Position numbers and translations under genes: made by a program. Below the pieces are notes generated by a model that was not told where the DNA came from, did no database searches, and saw only the letters and a program-made list of their open reading frames with translations. From Trifolium pratense (lineage: Eukaryota; Streptophyta; Magnoliopsida; Fabales; Fabaceae): 64,000 bases of DNA. Within the stretch, counting starts at the first letter, position 1; every line of letters starts with the position of its first letter. Positions 35,098 to 48,269 of this stretch are shown in pieces. Where the stretch lies: positions 56,566,439-56,630,438 of the forward strand of contig NC_060062.1 of the NCBI RefSeq assembly GCF_020283565.1. Reading direction: 5' to 3'.

Positions 35098-37407
35098 TGT
35101 AACACCCAGACCCATTATTTATATATTTCTACCTTTAGTAAAATCTTTTTCAAAATACGCGGCGGAAAATCAAAGTTTGTTATTATAAAAGTCATGGTTC
35201 GAGTATTACACTCTTCAATCAAAATGATACTAATGTAAATAATTAGTAAAAACAATGTTTATACAAAATAATCTTCTTTATCGAAAGATACAGTTTTACA
35301 AATAAATATCAAAAGTTATAAAGACTCTATAGTCTAAATACAACCTAGATAAGGAGACTCTATATACATATAAAACTCTTTCCCGTGTCACAATCAGAGC
35401 GGAGCTTCACCAAAGACTCAAACAACGAAACACACATAACCTGTAAAATCTGGACCCCCAACGGTCCAGCACATAACACATAAAAGAGAGTTAGACAACA
35501 TACTCAAAAATATAAGTGTAAGTAAATGGTACTTAACACTTCTCAATAATCATGCATATATCATACATCTATACATATTCACCAACATCTATCATTCCAT
35601 TATAATCTACCAGACAAATTATAATTCAAACATCACTTATACGTCAACAATTTTCACATAATCAATCATCCACAAAATACACCAAACATATAGTTTCACG
35701 TCGTCTCGGACAATACCAAAACATCAACAAATATCACATAACTCAATTACAAATAGGGATATATATAAAGTTCCTAATGTAATCTAACACCACAAATACA
35801 TTGTTCAGATTATGGTCATGACGGACCCTGCGTTGTTCATTTTATAGTCATGACGGACTCTGCTCCTCACATACGGATTAACAATCAACATTTACCAAGT
35901 ATGTGTCAAACATCATTTATCATAAAATGCACACATAATCCCTAATGCAATCTAATGCTTCACATTCATGTTATGTCCTCTAGACACCTCTAATGCATGT
36001 GGTACCATCGTCTTTATCAGAGTATCTCACCTCCGATATCCGTCTTTATCAAACAAATATAGTTCGATATCCTTCTTTATTGGACAAGCCAATATCCCTA
36101 AATATTCATGATGCATGCACTCAAAACTCATGAATATATCCATCAACAATTTTGGCATATAGCCCATCAACAATAACGTGGAACACTATCCAACGTCCGT
36201 CTTTATTAAGATAAACAATACCTTAATATCCGTCTTTATCGAATAACATAATTCGATATACTTCTTTATTAGAATAACATAATCCTAATATCCTTCTTTA
36301 TTAAGTTGATTAACACCTTAATATACTTCTTTGACATTTAAATAAACATCATCATAATCATAATCATAATCATAATCATAATCATAATCAACAACAATTC
36401 ATTATTCATCAACAAGCAATCAATCATGGTTACAAACACTTAATTGCATGTTAGGATACCTTAAATCCATGTTACAAATGCCTAATTGCACTTAAGACAA
36501 TTATCAAAAAGTTGCTGTCACAGAGGCCTTCGCTGAGCGAAGGCTCAGCGAGACACAGCGAACCACACCAGTGGGTCACCAGCTCATGGCGAGCTGTGGC
36601 GAGCTGTTCGCCACACATTCGCTGAGCGAGGGCCTAGCGAGCGCCTCCTGTCAGGACAGTTCAAAACCTGCGTTTTCCTCACCAATTCCCCCAAAAATCC
36701 CATTTTTCATGTTATAAACCCCAAATAAGTTTATATTCAAGCATAACAAGCATATATAAACACAAAAGGACGGTTCATTTCACCGATCTACCATTTTTAC
36801 TACGAAAAAGTAGAGATTTAACACTTTTACTCAAAACTCTCAAGAACACAAAGTTCTTGAGTTTAATCATCTATAAACTTCGTTTTTATCCAATAAATTC
36901 GTTCATACATCATGATAAAAACATATTAAGCATGTTATGAACCTTAGAATCGATTTCCATTAAGAAAATCCATCCAAAACTAAAACGAAAATGGGGTGGA
37001 GGAAGTTCGGGTGAGGAGAAATCGACATTCTCCCCTTCCTCGAGTCACCCACGAATATGAACTCTACTCTCTTACCTGGATTCGAAGAAAACTAGGAGAT
37101 TTGCTCTTGAATCTCTCCCTTTTCCTTGCCCTAGCTCCTCAAGCTCTCTTCCTCTCTCTCAAGAACACAAGAACAAAAGAGAAATGAATTTCTCTTCTCC
37201 CTCTCATGGCCATATGGCGCCACACACACACACAAGGCCCATTGGGCCTCAAGCCCAATTGGCTTGGCCCAATTACACGTTAACTCACTCTACCCGCCTA
37301 ATAACTAAAGTACTCGATAAATAACTTAAAGTTACTATCTTACTTAAAAACCACATCACCAAATAATTAAACACTTACATAGTGAATAATAAATTTGGGT
37401 CGTTACA
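35098..37407 (-). mobile_element. L2 5' LTR, complete
   Basis: 2,310 bp, ends TGTAACACCC...GGGTCGTTACA as given (the reverse complement is the functional LTR, starting TGTAACGACCC). It contains a TCATGACGGAC repeat pair (about 35814-35860), the box (35992-36007), the ATATCCGTCTTTAT array (about 36010-36320), a CATAAT microsatellite (about 36350-36390), the GC-rich island (36527-36643) and, near 37071, a minus-strand possible splice donor CAG|GTAAGAG. It abuts copia pol at 37408, exactly as in copy A. Confidence 0.92.
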
Positions 37408-37790
37408 ATGCAGATTGGGCAGGAAATGCTGATGATAGAAAGAGCACTTCTGGTGCATGTTTCTTCTTGGGAAGCAATCTAGTATCTTGGTTTAGTAAGA
37501 AGCAAAACAGTGTGTCTCTATCTACAGCTGAGGCAGAATATATAGCAGCTGGTAGTAGTTGTTCACAATTATTATGGATGAGACAAATGTTGAAGGAGTA
37601 CAGTGTTGAGCAAGATGTCATGACACTTTACTGTGATAATCTGAGTGCTATAAATATCTCTAAAAATCCTATTCAGCATAGTAGGACTAAGCACATTGAT
37701 ATACGACATCATTTTACAAAGGCTTTGGACGCAAGTCAATTTGAAAAATTAAGGGGCAAATTAGGAATTTGCCTATTTGAAAATCAATAG
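37408..37790 (+). pseudogene. Sirevirus pol, RNase H end (copy B, internal deletion)
   Basis: Same fragment as 7601-8044. Here the 14 bp lost from copy A are present, so [17 protein letters not shown] and YCDN read in one frame. About 75 bp (25 codons) are lost after the DIRHH motif, removing sequence before FTKALD; short CATTTT-A repeats flank the lost segment. It ends with TAG at 37788-37790. The N-terminal side is cut by the L2 LTR. It is non-functional. Confidence 0.9.
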
Positions 37791-38018
37791 CAGTTACTGC
37801 ATGGAGAGCGTGCAGCAGTTGATTTCTCTCTCCCACTTTTGGTGCACGCTAACTTAGGGGAGTTATTATTTGCTTTTCATAACCAACCCATCATCACGCA
37901 AACTTCTCATCTTCCTCTCTTCCTCACGAAAATCAACTCAACTTCAACTTTCTACTTTCTCAGAAATCGCTCAACTTCTATCCTCATCAACCACAAATTT
38001 TACTTCATTATACTCACC

Positions 38019-40109
38019 ATGTCTGATTCTGCAAAATCCACTCCAATTAACGACGAAGCTACTCGATTTCAATCCGCCATGGGTATGGACTCTCTTGTTG
38101 TCAACGCCATTCCCCTTTCAAGTATACCACCTATTAGTCCTGCTAAAAGGGTGAAGAAAACATCGAAGAAGGAGAAGACATCACATGTGAGCCTCAACTC
38201 TTCATCTCCCTCTGCTTCGATTAAGAAAAAGAAGAGCAAGAAATCGAAATCTGAAACGAAGAGGAGTTTCACAATGTCTGAACTACATATTGATCCACTT
38301 CCATTGAGTGGTACTGCTACTCCTGTCATTAATCTTACTGAAGAAAATGTTGACGCATCTGGTAAGAATTCTCTTAATCAAAACCTTAATGTTCCAAATT
38401 CTGCTGAAACCCTAGGTTTAAAGGACCCTGCTGTGTCTGAAAAATTGGGAAAAATGTTCCTAACCCCCCTACTATTGTTGATTCTAATATTGGTGCTTCC
38501 ACTGAGACCAATAATGTTGTTGCTGCCGAGTCTCTCAAGAAAACAGGTCCTGAGACTCATGCTGCATCAAGTGTTGTGACACCTGACGCTGAGCCAAATG
38601 TTGTGCCAGATGTTACCACATCTTTGGCAACAGAAAATCTTGTGGACTATTATGAGTCTGATGAGAGTCCCAAACCTAAGTCTGTTGGTGAGGAGATTGC
38701 TGCTGATAAGGATGTTAATGAAAATCCTGATGTTATAATTGTAAATGAAACCACTGTTAGTGATAAGTCTGTTCCTACAAATTCTGATGTTAGTGTGGCT
38801 AGAAGGACTAGAAGCAGGGCTGGTAAAGGTATAGAAACTGCTAACACACCTGTCCAAATGCCCAAATCATCTAGGGCTGGAAAAGGTACTGGTAGAAAGC
38901 CCCTATATGGACCTCGAAAACCTGTTAGTAAGGTGGTTCCTAGAACTGAGGAAAAGGGAAAAGCTAAGAAAAGGAAAGCTCCACCAACTAGTGACTCTGA
39001 GTTTGAGCCAGAGATAGATGTTGCTGCATTTGGCAGCACATCTAGGAAGAGTATAGGAAGAAAGAAGGTCCCTCAGCCTGTTCCCTATGCTCCATTAGAC
39101 AATGTATCATTCCATCTGGAGAATGGGTCTGCTAGATGGAAATTTGTATATCACAGGAGGTTGGCTCTAGAGAGGAATCTGAAGGAAGACATCCTCCAAT
39201 GCCAAAGTGTTGTTGAAGCTATTGAATATGCAGGTTTGATGAAGACTGTCTGTGATTTGGACAAGTGCTATGACAGGCTTGTCAAAGAATTTTTTATTAA
39301 TGTGGCTGAAAACTGTAATGATCCAGCAAGTCCTGAATATAGGCAAGTTTTTGTTCGTGGGAAGTGTGTCAAATTCTCACCAACTGTTATTAGCCAATAT
39401 CTGCAAAGAAATTCTGAAGAGGTGGCTGATATAAAGGTTACAGACAATGAGGTCTGCAAGGTCCTCACAGCTGGCAGGTTGAAAGTTTGGCCTACTAAGG
39501 CTAAGTTGGCTGCAACTTCTCTCTCTCTCTCTCTCTCCATTTTACGCCATTTTAAATAGGATTGCTGCACACAATTGGGTGCCTACAACCCACTCAGGTG
39601 ATGTGGCCAGAGGTTTAGGCAAATTCATTTATGCTGTGGGTACTAAGGAAAAATTTGATTATGGGTCATATTTCTTTCATGAAACATTAAGCCATGCTAT
39701 GACCTATGCTGTTGAGAAGCCAGTAGCCCTTCCCACTCTGTTATGTAATATCATCCTTGAGCAGCATCCAGATATTCTGAGGAGTACTGATATTCCTTGT
39801 AAAAGGAAAGGATTGCTGACCATTGAGCAAAGGATGCTTGAAGGGACAAATGTTGCAGCAGGTGTTGGCTCATCTGTCCAGGCTGGGGTACTCTCTAGGA
39901 AGTAGATGATTGCTGACTTGACTGAGGCTAGCAGAGCACTTGAGGCCAGAAAATTGAAGATAGATCGTGTGATTGAGGCCCTCAAGGCTGAGGAAGCTGC
40001 TGAGATTGCTGAGGGTGAGCCTGATGGACAAGAAGGTGTGGAAACTAGTGGCTCTGATGATGACACTGAGGATATGATGGAGGACTCTGATGAAAGTTCT
40101 TCTATCTGA
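38019..40109 (+). pseudogene. Sirevirus envelope-like ORF (copy B, broken)
   Basis: Paralogue of 8273-10353, with the same ATG (38019), the same frameshift near 38446-38458 and the same TAG (39903-39905). It has a further break: a CT run at about 39518-39535 grew from four to nine units, shifting the frame inside the conserved domain and truncating it at 39559. Most differences from copy A change an amino acid (for example A/V, K/E, R/M, P/R, D/V), which is what unconstrained drift gives. Function of the family is unproven. Confidence 0.8.
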
Positions 40110-40931
40110 CTTCTGATGTTTTTCTTATGTTTTTCTGATGTACTTTTGGTATTTCTCTTTTGTTCCTTTTATGGGCAAGGCCCTGGATTTCTAGCACCTG
40201 TGTGTGCGTTATGGTCTGTAATATGTGCACTCTGATATTTCTCTTGTCTGCTACTCTATGTTTTCCTATGCATGGTGTTTGTCAAAATTTATGGCTAAAA
40301 AGGGGGAGTAGTGTGTGTGTGTGTGACAAGTGTGTGGACAGATGTTCTTACATGTTCTTACATCTGGTGACTGTTTCTGCGCTATTGATCTATGCTCGTA
40401 TTGAGAGGGAGTGTGAGTAATATGCATGTGTTAAGGGGGAGGAGTAAATTATTCTTTCTCTATCGGATGTTCGTATGCATGAATTCAGGGGGAGTGTGAG
40501 TGATAATATCTCTTGATCGCCTGAATGTGTTTGATGACAAGTGTTGTGCCAAGTGTGATGGCACCTGACTAATGAGTTCACTATCCACTATGACTGAGAA
40601 TTTATTTTTCTCAAATGTTTATGGGAATTTATTTTTCCTGATGTTCTTATGATGAATGGATGCACTTTAACTATTAGGAGTTTACTTCTCCTACTTCTTA
40701 GCATCTAATATGGGAGTTTATTTCTCCCTTGTGTTGTTCCATGAGGCTAGTAGTTTTTATTCCGCTGTTGCATTGCCTCTGATGCTACTTAACTCTTTTG
40801 GAAGTAGTTTTATTATGTGTTACTTTCTTTCCTAGTTGTGTGATCATGTTGACTCGAAGGAAAGGTAATACCGTATCTCTCTTAATACTGGTCTAATATT
40901 GTTTTAGCCAAAATTTGCCAAAGGGGGATAT
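40110..40931 (+). other. Sirevirus 3' non-coding region (copy B)
   Basis: Nearly identical to 10354-11175, including the repeated polypurine-like sites and the terminal tract (about 40919-40931) before the LTR. No gene. Confidence 0.7.
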
Positions 40932-41959
40932 TGTTGGGTTTTTGTATGTTGGCTACATTTTGCAAAAACATCCTTTAGCCAAGTGTTGAGACATATGTGC
41001 CTACACCAAGTGTTGTGACAAATGTGGGTACACTTTGGAACAACACCTGTCTGACTGTGCGCGCCAGCTAGCGGTTTTTATTTTCTACTCAATCTTTTGA
41101 AGATTTGATTGAAGAATTGTTTCAAGGTTTCTTACAGAGGAAGGCGCACGTGTTTAATGTGTTTCAGGAGGCAGCCGAACCCTAGTTATATTTTCTAAAG
41201 GAATTATATTTTTGGAAAATATATTTTTGTGTTTCAAAAATAGAACTATTATTTTCAAAAATATATCAGCTGCTGCAGCAATTCTAGAAGCCCTAATTTT
41301 GTCTTGAAGCCCAAGTCATTCTACTACTATAAATACGAAGGCAAGCATATGGTTTCAAGCATCTAAAATCGTGTTCTTACAAAGCGTGTGTTTTAGGGAT
41401 TTTAGAGTGTTAATTGTGAGCCTTTCTTGTATCTCATTGATGCAAGCTTAGGACCTGTGTTTATTGAGTTGTAAGTGTGAACTCCTCCTAAGCTTTGAAG
41501 TACGGAGATTGTTCTAGTGTGTTGTGTGATTTGCTCGCAAGCTTTTAAGCAAGAGTGAATCCTAGTTTCTTAGGAGTGTGTCTCCACCGTTTGTAATCGT
41601 TGAAGCTGATAACAATGCTGAGTGTGTTGTTAAGGTGGGAATTGGGACAGGGTCTCATATCTAGGAGTTCCTAGGTAGAAGTGTCATTGGGTAGTGATTA
41701 AGTGAGAAGTTGTAAACGGGTTCGAAGTAATACTGCTGATAGTGGACTTCATTCTTGGATTGGTATCCCCCAGAGTAGGCTGTTAGGCTGAACTGGGTTA
41801 ACAACTCTTGTGTGTTATTTACTTTATTGTCTTTATCGTTTTATGTTATGTACTCTGTTTATAGACAAGTGTTGGTGCACCTTTAGCAACATCTGTCTAA
41901 TACAGACAAGTGTTGATGCACCTTGATCAACACCTGTCCACTGTGTGCCAGAAATTTCA
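40932..41959 (+). mobile_element. Sirevirus 3' LTR (copy B)
   Basis: 1,028 bp, starts TGTTGGGTTTTTG, ends CCAGAAATTTCA. Near-identical to 11176-12213, with a ~10-bp deletion at about 41720, where GGTGAGTTTAGC is shortened. Confidence 0.7.
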
Positions 41960-42694
41960 ATTGTTCAGCTCACCGAAACCGAAATCAATATTTACAACGA
42001 TGTAGTCTTTTAGGGTTTCGTGTCATGTAGCCACTCTCTAGGAGAGTTGGTGTAAGTGAACCACTCGGGTTGTGAGATGGTCACTATGTCCTCACTCAGA
42101 AACCTTTAGGTAATGAGTAGAGTGTTGTAATATCTCTAGAGCTTCTAAGCAAAGAGATAGTGTGTGTGAACCATTCCTAAGCTTTGAAGTACGGAATTGG
42201 TGAATGTTTAAGAAGTGTGTCTTCATCTGCAAGTTGTTATTTGTACGATCACAGTGGCTGTGATTAAGAGGAGTTGAGCGGAGGTTCTCATACCTAGGTG
42301 TGACTTAGGTAGAATATAGCACGGGTGGTGATTAGGTGATAAGTTGTAAACGGGCGAGTTTAGCTTTGAACTAATACTATCATAGTGGATTCACTCCTGG
42401 ATTGGTATCCCCCAGATTAGGTGACGTTGCGCCGAACTGGGTTAACAAATAATTTGTGTTTTACGTTCTGCACTTTATTATTAACTTGTCTGTACTGGTA
42501 CGAGATGCTTAAGCATCGCGTTCAACATCAGTATATTATCGCTCCTGACAAATGTTGGAGCATCGTGTATAACATCTACTGTTTACGTTTTTCAGTATCT
42601 GTTGTTAATGTTATATGTCTTGCCATATTATTCATGACAGACCAGATGTTTCGCCATCATGTACAACATTTGGTTCTGCGATACCAGAATTTCA
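41960..42694 (+). mobile_element. Diverged related LTR piece (copy B)
   Basis: Paralogue of 12214-12948, with the same second-LTR blocks and the same ACCAGAATTTCA end. It shows that the arrangement predates the duplication. Confidence 0.6.
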
Positions 42695-44240
42695 TAATTG
42701 AATTAGCTAATCAAAATAAACTATAAGCTAATAAAATTTTGGGTTCAATATATTTTGGTCCAAGATAGAATCTTGTGATGTATCAAACAACAGTAATATG
42801 TATGATTTCACATATATTGAATAAGTTATAATCTTTTCTTTTTTTTTCGAATAGAAATTTTGTAGTTTTCTGGATATAGTTTGTTAGTTTGTTAATTTCT
42901 TTTTTTTGAAATAGAAATTTTCTGAATTGTTGGTATTTTTTTAGATACACATGTGTATTAATAATAATTTCATATGTTGTTTGTTGTTTAACTGAATTAT
43001 TAAGATAACGATGAATTTTTTTTCAATAACGCCTAAAAAATTTAGCCACACCGATAATCCATGTCTGGTCCGCCCCTAGTGAGAGACGTATTTTAAAAAT
43101 TTCCATGAGCCAACTAGGACTTCCGGAAGATACTTTTGCAAAAAGTAATGATAATGATCACGAGTTAATGAGAGATTGAGATAGAATGAATTCTCTTCTA
43201 CTATGGCTCTCACCCTATCATTCCTTATCGGCCATTATTTGAATAGTTGTACTTTTTGCATCCAACCTCAACGCCTCCTAATTCCCACCCCCTAAAGTGT
43301 CAAAATTCCCATTACTTGACGCAAAGAGACACATAAGACATGTCTTGTGTAATAATGTAATGACCAACAACAATCAAATACTTCAATGTATGTGGTGTTA
43401 ATCATAGGAGTACTTTGTTCATGTATTGGTTTGTGCACTTATCCCAACCATATCTTTGGAAGTTTGGATAGAATTAATAAAAAAAATAACACATTAAAAC
43501 ATCCAGAAATATATAAATCAAAGGGGAAAAGGGAAAAAGAAGATAAATAAATGGGACATGTCTTTTTCAGGTATCTTACCCAAATTTATGTGAATGCTTA
43601 AGAAGAAAAGTGGAATGGAAACTAATCAAACTTAGCTAGAAAGTAAAAAAGATATATATGGCCGCCATATCATTTTTCCACTTTCCCACATTCATTTAAT
43701 TGGCAATTTGAATGGTTTTGATTGAGTGGACAAAATAATTGGAGCAATTAGAAAATATGACAAAGGTACCTTTCTGGCAGAGGATTTTGGAGGATGTTCG
43801 AGAGGAGCGATCATATAGGGTATCAAAATTTTAGGTGCGTCAATTTTTATTTGTATTTTTTTTATTTGCAATGAGTTGTGGATCGAACCTATAACCTATA
43901 ACCTATAACGTACTACTCAAACCCCTCACTACTAGACTAAACCTAGCGGCTTATTTTTATTTGTATTTTTACTTAGTGTGTATGTATGTGTATGCACTTG
44001 CGTGTGCGTGCGTGCGTGCGTGCTTTCGTGTGTATTAAAATAAATTATATAATTATTATAACTAAATTTTAAAATAAACTTGGACTCTTATGATTTCAAT
44101 AGTGAAATTTATTCGAATAATTAAAAATTATTAAATTCTAACAATTGAATCTATTTGATATGAAATTTTTGATATTAATATAATCTGTAACTTTTCTTTC
44201 ATATAATCAATCATCATCATCAATCATCAATCATCATCAT

Positions 44241-44312
<72 letters not shown>

Positions 44313-45329
44313 GTAAAGCAAACTTTTTTTTGCTGATGTGTCATCTCTACAAAAACTCTTATGCTTATGTGTCATCTCTACAAAACTCATTTTTTCATAT
44401 TCATTGTCATTGTGTATACTCTTATGTTTCCTTCATGTTTGTAACTCCCAAATAACTTTCTCATTAACTTTTATGGCCTAAATCATATGAAAAGTTGTAA
44501 ATTTTTTGAAACGGTACACTCTTTTAATATTAGCAATCTTTTGCTATTTTCCTATCAAAAAATCTTCTTAGCCTTTCAATTCCCACAAAAAATTAAAATG
44601 TGGCATTAATTGACTATATATATGTGTCTTATGAACAATCTCTTGGTAGATATGAGTTTGTGGACTTTCAATTTGAGAGGTGTGTGTATTCCAGAAGGAG
44701 AATAATAATCAAAGGTTTGTATTTTCATTTTGTGTTCTTTTTTTTTTTATTATAATCAACGTATGATGTTACTCTTTTAATTTAAGCACCTACCAATTCA
44801 TGTTTGGTGTAGCTTTCTGAGGCGTGCAAATGGAGTGGTCGATTGCTACCGCAACATATAAAGGGTAACATTTAAGCTTGAAGTGGCAAATATATATATA
44901 TATATATATATAATTGTAAAGCAAACATTTTTTTGCTGTTGTGTCATCTCTACAAACTTATATTTTTTCATATACATTGTTATTGTGTACTAGGAATAAA
45001 CCCGTGCGTTGCACGGGTTCGATTAAAATATATAATTAAAATATTTTTATAAATAAAAAAATAATCACTGTGATAACTATAATCACATATAGTTAAATAA
45101 TATATATTATTTTAAAATATGATTATGTTCAATATTAGTATATGAGTAAAAAAAAAGTTGTTTAGAAATATTAGATTTTTTATTAATTTATATCGTAGTT
45201 TGTTTATATTTTAATGTAATAGATCTCTTATAATATTTCATAAGTTTGAAAGGATGTATCATTTTTTATTTTATTAGTGTAATCATATAAGATTTTAGTT
45301 TTCTTTATATGAGTTGCAATTTTATAGTC
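42695..45329. other. Gene-free AT-rich flank (copy B)
   Basis: Corresponds to 12949-15629. (TA)n tracts are at about 44244-44307 and 44889-44912, a GCGT microsatellite is at about 44002-44022, and the 9-bp hairpin is at 44999-45019. No ORF of interest. Confidence 0.7.
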
Positions 45330-45334
45330 AAATG

Positions 45335-45586
45335 TGTAACACCCTTAATTTACCCCTTTATTTTATTTTCGAAAAAGTTAATTTCATTTATTTAATAAGG
45401 ACTCCCCCACTTATTTTAAACTCAAATGTAGCCCTCTGCTGAGACGTCATACTTTCTATACTATTCTCCAACTCTTTCCTTCGCTCGCAAGGGTAAGCAA
45501 CATCGACAGTGTTTACACACATGTCACCTGCAAAAGAAAAGATCGTCATCTTGGTCTGACTGGACCGACCTGCTCTGATACCACTT
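45335..45586 (-). mobile_element. L3 LTR end plus partial interior
   Basis: 67 bp of LTR terminus (45335-45401) is fused at about 45401/45402 to the 5' part of an L3 interior, which matches 50484-50667 and includes a tRNA-iMet primer site (45572-45583, minus). This is the scar of a deletion inside a former second interior and outer LTR. Confidence 0.85.
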
Positions 45587-48269
45587 TGTAACACCCTTAA
45601 TTTACCCCTTTATTTTATTTTCGAAAAAGTTAATTTCATTTATTTAATAAGGATGTCACACTTACTCCAATTAACTAATTCCTCAAATGATTAAAAATCA
45701 TGCAGCGGAAAATACAAAAATAATATAAATTTCAAAGTCCGAGTTGAAAATACTGAATCAAGTGACATAGCTCAATTGTTATAAAAATTTAACAACATAA
45801 TTAAATAAAAATTTCTCCCAACAACATCCTAACAGAGCGACTCCAAATAAATAGCAAAGCAACAGCTATCCGAACGCATCAGCTATGACTCATCACCTAC
45901 CTGAAAATCTACGGTTGCACACCGTAGGGCCAAGCCAGAAGGGGGAATGTAAAGGTGAGCGACAATACATCAAGAAAATAACTGAATTAAAACAACATCA
46001 TAACTTGCAACATCATAAACAACAACAAGACCACCTAAGCGGATGGCCACGCACATTCATCAGTCAACCATAATCATCAATCAACAATTAAATAAAGAGA
46101 AATAAACAACAACATTTAAATGAGCAAATATAATTAAAATGCATGCAATGCGCCAGACTCGCTAAATGCATGTGGTACCAATAACAACGTCATTTCCGGT
46201 TTTACATCATGGAGGATCAACATCATTGTAAGCAACGTCATTTTCAACTTCATTAAGCAACGTCATTTTCAACATCATATATACAACTACAATAAGCAAC
46301 GTCATTGAACACATGAATGAATGCATGTCATGTTATAATAAGCAACATCAATAGGCAACATCATTTAACAACTTCAATAGACAACTTCATCATCATTATA
46401 ACAACATCAATAAACAACGTCGATAAATAACTACAAGAACAACAACTATTACAACATCATAATTTCGGCACAACTCCAACATCATTAAACTAGATAATTC
46501 AACATCGTTATAACCACATAATTCAACATCACTATTCAGCAAAACAACAATTCGACAACACAATTACTACAAACGAACAACGGCTTAAAACAACATCGAT
46601 ACACAACAATTATTAGTAACTTCGATTACAACGTCAACTAAAATTTAATAACCCAATTAGTCATTCACTCCTCTCAGGACAACAACTTATTACTCATCTT
46701 AACAGAACCTTTAACCCAATTTAACTCGGTTTAGTTTATCAACGAAAGGTATGAATTTTAAATCAATTTAATTAATAACAATTGTGAAATAAATTCAAAT
46801 CCTTAATATTATATAAAACCAGGGAGAGTGAGATACACCAGAGGGTTCCAAAATATTCAAAATACCCTACATAAAATTTTGGGAAATTTTCACGAAATTA
46901 TAATATTTTTAATCACCTTTTTACTCCAAATAATTAATTAAAAATAGCTACGAGTGTCCAAAAATTACCAAAGAGGTACCAAAATTTCAAGAAAATTATT
47001 TACTATCTTTCTACAAAAACAATGGGAGTCCCTATGACCCCTCACGCGCCCTCACGCGCCAGTGCTGCGAGTGGGCGAGGCCACTCGCGCACTGTTCATC
47101 ATCTCTTTAACCCGTTTTTCTGCAGAACGGGTCGTGCGACCCGCGGTTTGACCCGACTCGTTCTCCCTCAATATTCATCGAAACTCGACGTATTATATAT
47201 CGTTTTGATCGTCATTCGATTTAGAAAGGATATATGGTATTAGTTTTAATATTCGCTCATCGAAACGAACGTTTTAAATACGACAAAGGTTCATACGGGT
47301 TCTTGATAAAAACTCCATTGAAGTTGTTTGAAAGCTTCAATATTTGATATTCTTTTGACTCATAAACATTCCAAAAATCCGTCCCTATTATCCTAGGACC
47401 TTACAACATCATAACAACACCTCTTTTAATCTATTAGAGTTAAAAAAAATCCGTTTTATTTACTTTTATTTCAAAAAGAAAAACTCCAAACTACTCATTG
47501 ATGAATTCAGAAATTCATCTATCCTCAATGACAATCACGAATTTGGTTTAACATCACCCAATTCAACCACTTAATAATAAGGCACAAGAATTCTGATTTA
47601 ATCAAACAAACAACACACCACAACATCAACAACAATAACAACACGTAAAACAACATAGGAAAAAGGAAGTATCAGACCAACAACTTAAAACACAACAAGT
47701 ATGCCTATTGAATTCAGAGTTTCAAGAGTATAAAGCTCCCTTACATGGATTGCAGTGAACTCCCTAAATTGAGGTTAAGCTTTTCCTTCCTTTGCTTCTC
47801 TTCACTCTCCCATGAGCTATTTCTCTTTTCTCTCACCCACTAGCACTATATTTTTTATGTTTGTTTTCTTTTGTTTGTATGAGTATACCAACTCTTCTCA
47901 ACTTCACCACCCTTTAAACCATTTAATTACAAGGGACAATAGCATTATTATTTTTAAAATGATTTAATGGGAATTAAAATTGTGTTTCTTCTTCTTTATT
48001 CCTTTCTCTACCATTTTTCTATCTACACTCCCTCTATGTTCTCAACACCTCTATATATAACTTTCTACTTCTTTTTCTTCTTTTAATTTTTATTTAGCAA
48101 CATCATTATTTTTATTTATCAATTATTTAATTATTCGCCACAAAATAATTAAATAAACATCGTCAATCAACACTACATAAACATCGTCAATCAACACCAC
48201 AACAAGAAAATCAACACCACGACAACTAAATAATTAAATAAAATGAATCCTAATTTTTGGGGCGTTACA
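45587..48269 (-). mobile_element. L3 LTR2 (middle LTR)
   Basis: 2,683 bp, TGTAACACCC...GGGGCGTTACA. It has the box (46165-46180), the CAACGTCATT array (about 46183-46310), the GC-rich island (about 47039-47160) and TATATATA (48052-48059). It lacks the MITE carried by LTR3 and by the solo LTR in copy A. About a dozen substitutions against LTR3 are visible. Confidence 0.9.
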
